Positions 8,600-15,619 of a stretch of DNA of 30,033 nt are shown piece by piece. The stretch comes from Gaiellasilicea sp038324115 (GTDB taxonomy: Bacteria > Actinomycetota > Thermoleophilia > Gaiellales > Gaiellaceae), in assembly GCA_038324115.1 (NCBI GenBank), contig JBBQHQ010000013.1:1-30033 (forward strand). The letters are read 5' to 3'. The notes beneath the pieces were generated by a model, which made no database searches, was not told the origin of the DNA, and saw only the letters and a program-made list of their open reading frames with translations. Numbering within the stretch: position 1 is the stretch's first letter; every line of letters starts with the position of its first letter. The translations under genes and the position numbers were made by a program.

Positions 8600-9755
8600 G
8601 ACCCTCCAGGAGCCGCTCCACCTCGTCGAGGACGGCCGCGGCGATCGCAGGCTTGGGCGCGCGGGCGACCTCGCGCTCGCCGGTCCGGGTCACGAGGGTG
8701 ACCTCGTTGTCGTCGGCGTCGAACCCGATCCCGTCACGGCCCACATCGTTGTAGACGACGAGATCGACGTTCTTGCTGTTCAGGAGCTCCCGTTTCCGGG
8801 CCAGCCCGTCGGGGCCCGACTCGGCACCGAAGCCGACGAGCACCTGTCCGTTGCGCTCCCGGGCCCCGAGCGCGGCGAGGACGTCCGCGGTCGGCTCGAG
8901 CGCGAGCTCCCAGCCGGCGCCGTCCTTCGGGCGCTTGCCCTCGATCGGCTCCGCAGGCCGGTAGTCGGCGACAGCGGCGGCCATCAGCACGACGTCCGCC
9001 CCCGAGGCGCGGGAGGTTGTCTCCCGCTCGAGGTCGGCGGCGGTCGCAGCCTGGACGACCTCGACCCCTGCCGGAGCTGCGACAGCCAGGTTCGCGGCGA
9101 CGAGTGTGACCTCCGCCCCGCGGCGATGCGCCTCCGCCGCCAGGGCGACGCCCATCCGGCCGGACGAGCGGTTGCCGAGGAAGCGGACGGAGTCGACGGG
9201 CTCCCGTGTGCCCCCGGCCGTGACGAGGACGCGGCGTCCGGTCAGCGAGCCGGGCCTGCCGAGCACGGCGTCGAGCGCGGCCACGATCTCGGCCGGCTCC
9301 GCCAGCCGTCCCGCCCCCACTTCACCCTCGGCGAGCTCGCCGTCGCCGGGGCCGACGACGACGGCACCCCGCTCGAGCAGGAGCGCGAGGTTGGCCTGCG
9401 TCGCGGGGTGCTCCCACATCCGGGTGTTCATCGCCGGCGCGAGCACGAGCGGGCCGCGATGGGCGAGCGCCGCCTCGGTGAGCACGTTGTCCGCGAGCCC
9501 ATGCGCGAGCTTGGCGAGCGTGTTCGCGGTCAGCGGGGCGACGACGAGTGCGTCGGCGCGGTCGAGATGTGGATACGGGGCCTCGGTTCGCGGCTTGCGC
9601 GCGAGGGCGAAGAAGGTGTCGGCGGCGACGAAGCGCTCCGCGCCGGGGGTCGGCAGCGGCAGCACGTCGTGGCCGGCCTTGACGAGCAGCCGAAGCAGCT
9701 CGCACGCCTTGTAGGCCGCGATGCCACCCGTGATCCCGAGGAGGATGCGGGCCAT
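8586..9755 (-). CDS. coaBC: Bifunctional phosphopantothenoylcysteine decarboxylase / phosphopantothenate-cysteine ligase
   Basis: This enzyme makes 4'-phosphopantetheine for coenzyme A: the CoaB half joins cysteine to phosphopantothenate and the CoaC half (FMN flavoprotein) decarboxylates the product. With the ATG at 9755 it has 389 residues. The CoaC domain shows GITGGIAAYK (7-16), the catalytic His63 region and the PAMNTRMW motif (108-114). The CoaB half starts near residue 160 with VLVTAGGTREPVDSVRFLGN. The alternative GTG two codons upstream is less likely. The substrate-flap position that is Cys158 in E. coli Dfp (ACGDIGPGR) reads AEGEVGAGR here, with Glu143 replacing Cys. I recall some actinobacterial enzymes also lacking it, so this may be a lineage trait. 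No Shine-Dalgarno is seen; CACAAT lies 6 bases upstream of the ATG. Confidence 0.94.
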   Translation of the reverse strand: MARILLGITGGIAAYKACELLRLLVKAGHDVLPLPTPGAERFVAADTFFALARKPRTEAPYPHLDRADALVVAPLTANTLAKLAHGLADNVLTEAALAHRGPLVLAPAMNTRMWEHPATQANLALLLERGAVVVGPGDGELAEGEVGAGRLAEPAEIVAALDAVLGRPGSLTGRRVLVTAGGTREPVDSVRFLGNRSSGRMGVALAAEAHRRGAEVTLVAANLAVAAPAGVEVVQAATAADLERETTSRASGADVVLMAAAVADYRPAEPIEGKRPKDGAGWELALEPTADVLAALGARERNGQVLVGFGAESGPDGLARKRELLNSKNVDLVVYNDVGRDGIGFDADDNEVTLVTRTGEREVARAPKPAIAAAVLDEVERLLEGHGGS

Positions 9756-9756
9756 T

Positions 9757-9769
9757 GGCACATTGTGCC
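9757..9769. promoter_or_regulatory. Palindrome over the putative coaBC -10 element
   Basis: GGCACATTGTGCC has perfect 6-base arms around a central T and begins one base from the coaBC start codon. On the minus strand it contains CACAAT (9762-9767), which matches TATAAT at four positions and ends 6 bases before the ATG. That geometry fits a -10 box for a leaderless transcript with an overlapping operator. No convincing -35 is seen. A repressor site is inferred, not shown. Confidence 0.4.
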
Positions 9770-9813
9770 TACGGCGGCCACGTGCGAGACGACCAGCTGC
9801 GAGAGGCGAAGAG

Positions 9814-9828
9814 GCGGCCCGAGGCCGC
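9814..9828 (-). terminator. Hairpin after rpoZ
   Basis: GCGGCC-CGA-GGCCGC is a perfect 6-bp stem with a 3-base loop, 4 bases after the rpoZ stop in the direction of transcription. The following bases (CTCTTCGCCTCTC) are pyrimidine-rich but not a U-run. It may attenuate read-through from mihF-gmk-rpoZ into coaBC, fitting a separate coaBC promoter. Confidence 0.4.
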
Positions 9829-9832
9829 GCGA

Positions 9833-10108
9833 CTACTTGGACTTGCCGGGCTTGCCAGGCTTGGCGAGCTTGTAGTCGTACTTGATCTTGCCCTGGGCGA
9901 CTTCCTCCAGCGACATGGTCAGGTAGTTCTTCGAGCGCGACTCGACGAAGGGCGGCGGGGCCTCTTCGAAGCCCATGCCCTCACCGAGCTGGTGGTGATA
10001 GTTGTTGATCTGCCGAGCCCGCTTCGCGGAGACGATCACCAGCGCGTAGCGCGAGTCGACGCCGCCGTTGTCGGTATCCAGCAACTGATCGATGCGAGGG
10101 GAGATCAC
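9833..10108 (-). CDS. rpoZ: RNA polymerase omega subunit
   Basis: A 91-residue omega subunit, which helps assemble the beta' subunit into RNA polymerase. The conserved core is SRYALVIVSAKRARQIN at about residues 19-35, with the family-typical helices after it. The C-terminal half (KNYLTMSLEEVAQGKIKY) matches actinobacterial omega. The last ~12 residues form a basic Lys-Pro-Gly tail (KLAKPGKPGKSK). The GTG start overlaps the gmk stop by four bases (GTGA). The position after mihF and gmk and before coaBC is the standard actinobacterial arrangement. Confidence 0.95.
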   Translation of the reverse strand: MISPRIDQLLDTDNGGVDSRYALVIVSAKRARQINNYHHQLGEGMGFEEAPPPFVESRSKNYLTMSLEEVAQGKIKYDYKLAKPGKPGKSK

Positions 10109-10698
10109 GGCGTCATGGTACCTGCGAGCACGAGCTCTCGCTCGACGAGGGCCGCGAGCGCCTCGGTAGCCCGCTCGACGTCGTCGTTCCGGACCATGTA
10201 GCGGAAGCGATAGGCCTGCTCGAGCTGATGGCGGGCGAGCGCGATCCGCTCGCCGATCTCACCCGAGCTCTCTGTGGCGCGAGCGCGGAGCCGGCGTTCC
10301 AGCTCCGGCACGTCCGCCGCGATGAAGAGCGTGATTGCCGCCGCGACTTCCTCCTGGACTCGGAGCGCGCCTTCGATCTCCAGCTCGAGCACGCAGACGC
10401 GCCCGTCCTCCGAGATCCGCGCCATCTCGGTCGCGAGCGTGCCGTACCGCCCGCCGACGTACTCGACGTGCTCGAGGAACTGCCCCGCGTCGATCCGACG
10501 GACGAACTCCGTCTCGTCGAGGAACCAGTACTCCCGGCCGTCCTCCTCACCGGGGCGCTGCGGCCGGGTCGTCGCGGAGACCGCGACCTCGAGCTCGGGC
10601 AGCCGCTCGACCAGCCGCTTGATCAGCGTTCCCTTGCCGGCGCCCGAAGGGCCGGTGATCACGAAGACCGGGATCGAGCTACTTGTTGAAGAGGCCAA
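10105..10698 (-). CDS. gmk: Guanylate kinase
   Basis: Phosphorylates GMP to GDP with ATP. The 197-residue product has a P-loop ITGPSGAGKGT (14-24), the GMP-binding segment SATTRPQRPGEEDGREYWF, the EYVGGRYGT region and the lid, all at the usual spacing, and a normal length. The only start that keeps the complete first strand before the P-loop is a TTG at 10698, inside the end of mihF (20-base overlap), which suggests translational coupling. The ribosome-binding signal is weak. The end overlaps rpoZ by four bases. Confidence 0.95.
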   Translation of the reverse strand: MASSTSSSIPVFVITGPSGAGKGTLIKRLVERLPELEVAVSATTRPQRPGEEDGREYWFLDETEFVRRIDAGQFLEHVEYVGGRYGTLATEMARISEDGRVCVLELEIEGALRVQEEVAAAITLFIAADVPELERRLRARATESSGEIGERIALARHQLEQAYRFRYMVRNDDVERATEALAALVERELVLAGTMTP

Positions 10699-11008
10699 TG
10701 AGCTCGGCCCGCTGCCGCTCGGACAGCCCGCCCACGGTCTTCGACTGGCTGATCCGACAGTGGTTGAGCAGCCGGGCCGCCTTGACGCGGCCGAACTTCG
10801 GCACCGCCATCAGCATGTCGAAGACCTTCGCGGTCGAGACGTACTCGGGAGGATCCATGAGGATCGACTCGATCTGAACCCGGCCATCCTTGAGGTCCTT
10901 CTTCAGCTTGGCGCGCCGAACCCGAATGTCGTTGGCCCGCTTGAGGGCTTCCATTCGTTGATCGAGCGAGCGCAGCGGGGCCTGGGCTTGCGTCTTCGAC
11001 GTCACCAT
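10679..11008 (-). CDS. mihF: Actinobacterial integration host factor (mIHF)
   Basis: A 109-residue nucleoid-associated protein that bends DNA through a helix-two turns-helix fold; it was described in Streptomyces and Mycobacterium and is unrelated to E. coli IHF. The signature run KVFDMLMAVPKFGRVKAARL is at about residues 62-81, followed by the SQSKTVGGLSERQRAEL C-terminus. The N-terminal basic helix (KRANDIRVRRAKLKKDL) matches the family. The ATG at 11008 is 9 bases from a good -10 element, so the transcript may be almost leaderless. It heads a mihF-gmk-rpoZ unit. Many actinobacteria have pyrF immediately upstream; here pyrD takes that place. Confidence 0.95.
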   Translation of the reverse strand: MVTSKTQAQAPLRSLDQRMEALKRANDIRVRRAKLKKDLKDGRVQIESILMDPPEYVSTAKVFDMLMAVPKFGRVKAARLLNHCRISQSKTVGGLSERQRAELIGLFNK

Positions 11009-11017
11009 GAGCGCGGG

Positions 11018-11045
11018 ATACTAGCAGCCCCGGGAGTTGGGTCAA
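11018..11045 (-). promoter_or_regulatory. mihF promoter (-35 TTGACC, 16-base spacer, -10 TAGTAT)
   Basis: On the minus strand TTGACC (11040-11045) is followed after 16 bases by TAGTAT (11018-11023), close to the primary sigma factor consensus. The expected start point is only about 2-4 bases before the mihF ATG. No Shine-Dalgarno sequence fits in that space. Confidence 0.7.
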
Positions 11046-11053
11046 GCAGTCAC

Positions 11054-11086
11054 TTTTTCACGCTTTTCCAGGCTTTTTGCCGATTT
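11054..11086 (-). promoter_or_regulatory. Phased T/A-tracts upstream of the mihF promoter
   Basis: On the plus strand T-runs start at 11054 (5 T), 11064 (4), 11074 (5) and 11084 (3), that is, every 10 bases. Regular helical phasing of such tracts gives intrinsic DNA curvature. They end 8 bases upstream of the -35 box, where they could also act as an UP element for the RNA polymerase alpha subunit. This is striking in a ~70% G+C sequence. Confidence 0.6.
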
Positions 11087-11107
11087 GTTGCCTTACCCGG
11101 CAACAAA
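11084..11107 (-). terminator. Hairpin at the end of pyrD with the stop codon in its loop
   Basis: TTTGTTGCC-GGGTAA-GGCAACAAA on the minus strand is a perfect 9-bp stem with a 6-base loop. The pyrD TAA stop is the last three bases of the loop. No U-run follows, so it may be a weak or factor-assisted terminator, or an RNA 3'-end stabiliser, closing the pyr operon before the mihF promoter. Confidence 0.5.
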
Positions 11108-11944
11108 AACGGGCGGCGATCCGTGCGCGAGGCCCCTCGCGGCGAGGGGATGTCCAAGGTTCCGGGCCGCCGCTTCGGCCACGAGTTCGGTGCGGATCCG
11201 GGCCGGCGCACCGGGGTCGGAGAAGAGGGTCGTGCCGACCGCCACGGCGCTCGCGCCGACGGCGATCAGCTCCAGGGCGTCGAGGCCCGAGGCGACCCCG
11301 CCCATGCCCACGATCGGGAGTGCGACGGCGCTCGCGCACGCGTGAACGGCGGCGAGCGCGACCGGCTTCAGGGCCGGGCCGGAGTACCCGCCGGCCCCCC
11401 GCGCGAGCTTCGGCCGGAGGCTCGAGTCGAGCGCGAGCCCGCGGAGCGTGTTCACGAGCGAGAGCCCGTCCGCACCCGCGGCCTCGACGGCGCGTGCCAC
11501 CTCGGCGATGTCCCAGGCGGCCGGCGAGAGCTTGGCGTAGAGGGGCAGCGAAGTGGCCGCACGGCACGCAGCCACGATTTCGGCGGCGCCCTCGGGTGCC
11601 TCGTCCACGTTCGGGCAGGAGAGGTTGAGCTCGATCGTCACGTCCTCGAGCCGGGCGCACGTCTCGGCGTAATCGGCGGCCGAGAAGCCCCCGACCGAGA
11701 CCCACAGGGGCACGTCGAGCTCGCGCAGGCGCGGGAGCACCTCAGCGAGGAAGCGCTCCCGGCCCGGATTGGCGAGGCCGATCGCGTTCAGCATCCCCGC
11801 ATCGGTCTCGGCGATCCGGACCGGCGGATTGCCCCCGCGCGGCTCGGGCGTGATCGTCTTCGAGACGAACGCGTCGAGCGAGCGGGCGACATCCGGTGCG
11901 GTCAGCGCGTCGAGGCAGCCGGAGGCGTTGAGCAGGAGTGACAC
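11093..11944 (-). CDS. pyrD: Dihydroorotate dehydrogenase, class 1B catalytic subunit
   Basis: Oxidises dihydroorotate to orotate using FMN and passes electrons to the PyrK subunit and then NAD+. The 283-residue product has the class 1 active-site Cys110 in IELNLSCPNV, the substrate-loop segment GGNPPVRIAETDAGMLNAIG (about 37-56) and the FMN phosphate region near the C-terminus (GMGGVASGLDALEL). The GTG at 11944 is chosen because it lies 8 bases after the pyrK stop and gives a family-length N-terminus. The frame stays open further upstream, but only as an overlap with pyrK that encodes an Arg-rich nonsense sequence. It is the last gene of the pyr operon and ends in a hairpin. Confidence 0.93.
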   Translation of the reverse strand: MSLLLNASGCLDALTAPDVARSLDAFVSKTITPEPRGGNPPVRIAETDAGMLNAIGLANPGRERFLAEVLPRLRELDVPLWVSVGGFSAADYAETCARLEDVTIELNLSCPNVDEAPEGAAEIVAACRAATSLPLYAKLSPAAWDIAEVARAVEAAGADGLSLVNTLRGLALDSSLRPKLARGAGGYSGPALKPVALAAVHACASAVALPIVGMGGVASGLDALELIAVGASAVAVGTTLFSDPGAPARIRTELVAEAAARNLGHPLAARGLAHGSPPVFVAG

Positions 11945-11952
11945 GGGGCGAC

Positions 11953-12639
11953 TCAGTGGCTCAGGGCCACCGACTCCCTTCGCGCTCCGAGCACGGGCCC
12001 GTCGACGCAGAGCCGGCGCAGCTCCCCCTCGATCTCGACGACGCAGCCGTAGCACGCCCCGTAGCCGCAGGCCATCGGCGCCTCCCAGGCGAGCTGGGCG
12101 TCCGGGACGAGCGCCCGGAGCGCTCCGAGCATCGGCTCGGGGCCGCAGGCGAGCACGTCGGCAGGCCCGTCGGGCAGGAGCTCGGTCACGTAGGTGGGCT
12201 CGAGGCAGACCTCCGCGTTCGGCACCAGCGCGGCCGCCTCGGCGTGCCATGCGCTCCGGAAGCCGAGGATCGCGGGCGGGTTCCCCAAGCGCTCCGAGAG
12301 ATACGGCAGCGGCGCGATGCCGATCCCGCCGCCGACGAGGAGCGGCCGCTCCACATCGAGGTCGAAGCCGTTCCCGAGCGGGCCGAGCACGTGCAGCTCG
12401 TCGCCGCGGCCGAGCGCGCAGAGCGCCTGCGTCCCGGGGCCGATCGGGTCGATCAGGAACGCAAGCTCGTTGCCGCTCGCGAGACAGAGGCTCATCGGGC
12501 GGGGCAAGACGCGGCCGGGCGCCTCGAGCATGAAGAACTGACCGGGAAGCCCCGGCTCGAGGTCGCGGCGCTCGACGCGGAGGAGCGTGTAGGGACCGAC
12601 GCCTTCGGCGCCCGTGACCCTAAGCCGCGCGCGTTGCAT
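11953..12639 (-). CDS. pyrK: Dihydroorotate dehydrogenase electron-transfer subunit
   Basis: The FAD and 2Fe-2S subunit of the class 1B dihydroorotate dehydrogenase. In its 228 residues are an FAD-binding RPMS motif (about 47-50), a nucleotide-binding loop LVGGGIGIAPL (101-111) and four iron-sulfur cysteines at 191, 196, 199 and 211 in the standard C-x4-C-x2-C-x11-C pattern. The ATG lies within the end of carB (20-base overlap), indicating coupling. Its presence next to pyrD shows an NAD-linked soluble enzyme rather than the quinone-linked class 2 type common in Streptomyces and Mycobacterium. Confidence 0.94.
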   Translation of the reverse strand: MQRARLRVTGAEGVGPYTLLRVERRDLEPGLPGQFFMLEAPGRVLPRPMSLCLASGNELAFLIDPIGPGTQALCALGRGDELHVLGPLGNGFDLDVERPLLVGGGIGIAPLPYLSERLGNPPAILGFRSAWHAEAAALVPNAEVCLEPTYVTELLPDGPADVLACGPEPMLGALRALVPDAQLAWEAPMACGYGACYGCVVEIEGELRRLCVDGPVLGARRESVALSH

Positions 12640-15619
12640 CGGCCTTCTCCTCGTCGGCGGCGGCCGCCTCGAGCGCGAGCCGCTCCTGGAGCGAGAGGGG
12701 AACCTCGGGCCGGCGGTGGGCGATCGCCGCCACGGCGAAGCGTGCGGCAGCGAGCGTCGTCACACAGGGGACGCGGGCGAGCAACGCCGCCTCCCGGATC
12801 AGCGAGCCGTCGAGGGCCGCCCCGGAGCCCTGGGGGGTGTTGATCACGAGATCGCAGCGGCCGTCGCGGATCAGGCCGACGACATGCTCGTCCTCCGCGG
12901 CCGCCTGCGAGACCTTGGCGACGACCTCCGCCTCGATCCCCGCCGCCGCGAGCACGCGGGCCGTGCCGCCGGTGGCGAGGAGGTGGAAGCCGAGCGCGGC
13001 CAGGTCGCCCGCGACCGGGACAATCCCGACCTTGTCCGCCTCGCGGACCGAGAGGAACGCCGTGCCGGAGTTGGGCAGAGGGCGCCCGGCGGCCCGCTCG
13101 GCCTTCGCGAACGCCGTCGGGAGGTCATCCGCGGTCGCCATCACCTCGCCGGTCGAGCGCATCTCCGGCCCGAGCACCGGATCGGCACCGGGGAAGCGGG
13201 CGAACGGGAGCACAGCGGCCTTGACGCTGATGTGCCGGGGCCGGCGCTCGGCCGGTAGCTGGAGCTCGTGGAGCCGCGCGCCGGCCGCGAGCCGCGCTGC
13301 CGCGTCGACCAGGTTGACCCCGGTCGCCTTCGAGGCGAACGGGACCGTCCGCGAGGCACGCGGGTTGACCTCGAGCACGTGCAGCTCCCCGGCGGAGAGC
13401 GCGAACTGGACGTTGAGCAGCCCCACCACTCCGAGCGCAGGCCCGAGCCGGCGCACGGCGCGGACGATCTCCGCGTACTGCTCGTCGTCGAGCGAGGGCG
13501 CCGGGAGGACGCACGAGGAGTCGCCGGAGTGGACGCCTGCCTCCTCGACGTGCTCCATGACCGCGCCAACGTGGACGGAGACGCCGTCGCAGAGCGCGTC
13601 CACGTCGATCTCGAGCGCACCCTCGAGGAAGCGGTCGACGAGCACGTCGCCGGAGATCCCCCGCATCGCGGCGCGGAGCTGCTCCTCGTCGTAACACACC
13701 CGCATCGCCCGGCCGCCGAGCACGTAGCTCGGCCGGACGAGGACGGGATAGCCGATTCGCCCGGCGACCTCGACCGCGGCATCGCCGTCGCCCGCGATCC
13801 CCCACTCGGGGCAGCGGACACCGAGCTCGGCGAGCAGCTTCCCGAAGCGCTCCCGATCCTCGGCGAGGTCGATCGCCTCCACGGGCGTCCCGAGCAGGGT
13901 GAACCCGGCCGCCTCGATCGCCGCGGCGAGCTTCAGCGGCGTCTGGCCGCCGAACTGCGTGACGACGCCGATGGGCTGCTCGCGCTCGAGGATCGGGAGG
14001 ACGTACTCGGCGGTCAGCGGCTCGAAGTAGAGCCTGTCGGAGGTGTCGTAGTCCGTCGAGACCGTCTCCGGGTTGCAGTTGACCATCACGGCCTCGTAAC
14101 CCTGCGCGCGGAAGCTCTGGACGGCGTGGACGCAGCAGTAGTCGAACTCGATCCCCTGGCCGATCCGGTTCGGGCCGGAGCCGAGGATGACGACCCGGGG
14201 TGCGTCGCCCGTGGGCGCGGCCTCGTCGGCCTCGCCGGTCGTCGAGTAGTAGTAGTTCGAGCCCGCCTCGACCTCACCGGCGCACGAATCGACGCGGCGG
14301 TAGGCCTTCGGCCCCGCAGGGAGGCCGTTCGCCTCCAGCTCACGGAGCTCCCGCTCGAACCAGGGATGGATCCCCTCCGGGAGGTCGGAGAGCGTCGCCC
14401 AGGGCGTGATCGAGCCGGCGTCGAGCTCGCGGCTTGCGAAGGCCTTCCCGAACGCCTCCTGGAAGGTCCGGCCGATCCCCATCGCCTCGCCGACCGACTT
14501 CATCTGCGTGCCCAGCGTCGTGTCGGCGCCGGGGAACTTCTCGAAAGCGAAGCGCGGGATCTTGACGACCACGTAGTCCAGCGTCGGCTCGAAGCTCGCC
14601 GGAGTGGTCTTCGTCAGGTCGTTCGGAATCTCGTCGAGCGTGTAGCCGACCGCGAGCTTGGCCGCGACCTTGGCGATCGGGTAGCCGGTCGCCTTCGACG
14701 CGAGCGCGGAGCTGCGCGAGACCCTGGGGTTCATCTCGATCACGCGGACCTCGCCCGTGTCGCGGTTGCGGGCGAACTGGACGTTGGAGCCGCCGGTCTC
14801 GACGCCGACGGCACGCACGATCGCCGCCGCCGCGTCGCGGAGCTCCTGGTAGGCCTCGTCGGAGAGCGTCATCTGCGGCGCGACCGTGACCGAGTCGCCC
14901 GTGTGGACGCCCATCGGGTCGATGTTCTCGATCGAGCAGACGATCACGACGTTGTCGCGGCGGTCGCGGATCACCTCGAGCTCGAACTCGTCCCAGCCCT
15001 TGATCGACTCGTCGACCAGCACCTGGCCGATCGGGCTCTCGCGCAGCCCCCGTTCGACCTGGGCGCGCAGCTCGGCCTCCGTCCAGGCGAAGCCGCCGCC
15101 GTGGCCGCCGAGCGTGTAGGCGGGCCGAACGACCGCCGGGATCGGCGCGCCCTCCAGCTGGTCAAGCGAGGTGACGATCCGCGAGTTGGGCACGACGAGC
15201 CCGCAGCTCTCGACGGCGTCGCGGAAGAGCTCGCGGTCCTCGGCCCGGGCGATCACGTCCACGGAGGCGCCGAGAAGCTCGATCCCGAGCGCGTCGAGGA
15301 CGCCCTCCCGGGCCAGCTCGATCGCGAGGTTGAGCGCTGTCTGGCCGCCGAGCGTCGGCAGGAGCGCGTCCGGCCGCTCCCGCCCGAGCACGTCGGCGAC
15401 GCCCTCGAGGTCGAGCGGCTCCAGGTAGGTGCGGTCGGCGAAGCCAGGGTCGGTCATGATCGTGGCCGGGTTCGAGTTGACGACGATCGTCCGGAACCCG
15501 TCCTCGCGCAGCACTTTCAGCGCCTGGCAGCCGGCGTAGTCGAACTCGCAGGCCTGCCCGATCACGATCGGGCCGGAGCCGATCAGGCAGATCGATTGGA
15601 TGTCGTTCCGCCTAGGCAT
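12620..15619 (-). CDS. carB: Carbamoyl-phosphate synthase large subunit, with shortened oligomerisation domain
   Basis: Makes carbamoyl phosphate from bicarbonate, two ATP and ammonia delivered by CarA. The ATG at 15619 gives 999 residues beginning MPRRNDIQSICLIGSGPIVIGQACEFDYAG, the normal start. Both ATP-grasp halves are intact (PAYTLGGHGGGFAW near 167, and PSYVLGGRAMRVCY in the second half), as is the ILGSGPNRIGQGIEFDY repeat motif. A C-terminal MGS-like regulatory domain (about 885-999) carries LLATGGTARVL. Compared with E. coli CarB (1073 residues), the part between the first ATP-grasp region and the KRVDTC motif is about 80 residues shorter (around residues 395-442), so the oligomerisation domain is much reduced. 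The frame is uninterrupted. The start overlaps carA by 8 bases and the end overlaps pyrK by 20. Confidence 0.95.
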   Translation of the reverse strand: MPRRNDIQSICLIGSGPIVIGQACEFDYAGCQALKVLREDGFRTIVVNSNPATIMTDPGFADRTYLEPLDLEGVADVLGRERPDALLPTLGGQTALNLAIELAREGVLDALGIELLGASVDVIARAEDRELFRDAVESCGLVVPNSRIVTSLDQLEGAPIPAVVRPAYTLGGHGGGFAWTEAELRAQVERGLRESPIGQVLVDESIKGWDEFELEVIRDRRDNVVIVCSIENIDPMGVHTGDSVTVAPQMTLSDEAYQELRDAAAAIVRAVGVETGGSNVQFARNRDTGEVRVIEMNPRVSRSSALASKATGYPIAKVAAKLAVGYTLDEIPNDLTKTTPASFEPTLDYVVVKIPRFAFEKFPGADTTLGTQMKSVGEAMGIGRTFQEAFGKAFASRELDAGSITPWATLSDLPEGIHPWFERELRELEANGLPAGPKAYRRVDSCAGEVEAGSNYYYSTTGEADEAAPTGDAPRVVILGSGPNRIGQGIEFDYCCVHAVQSFRAQGYEAVMVNCNPETVSTDYDTSDRLYFEPLTAEYVLPILEREQPIGVVTQFGGQTPLKLAAAIEAAGFTLLGTPVEAIDLAEDRERFGKLLAELGVRCPEWGIAGDGDAAVEVAGRIGYPVLVRPSYVLGGRAMRVCYDEEQLRAAMRGISGDVLVDRFLEGALEIDVDALCDGVSVHVGAVMEHVEEAGVHSGDSSCVLPAPSLDDEQYAEIVRAVRRLGPALGVVGLLNVQFALSAGELHVLEVNPRASRTVPFASKATGVNLVDAAARLAAGARLHELQLPAERRPRHISVKAAVLPFARFPGADPVLGPEMRSTGEVMATADDLPTAFAKAERAAGRPLPNSGTAFLSVREADKVGIVPVAGDLAALGFHLLATGGTARVLAAAGIEAEVVAKVSQAAAEDEHVVGLIRDGRCDLVINTPQGSGAALDGSLIREAALLARVPCVTTLAAARFAVAAIAHRRPEVPLSLQERLALEAAAADEEKADATRAA

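Noticed and set aside
11945..12250. An N-terminal extension of PyrD
   Set aside because: It overlaps pyrK and encodes an Arg/Ala-rich shadow; the GTG at 11944 gives the family length.
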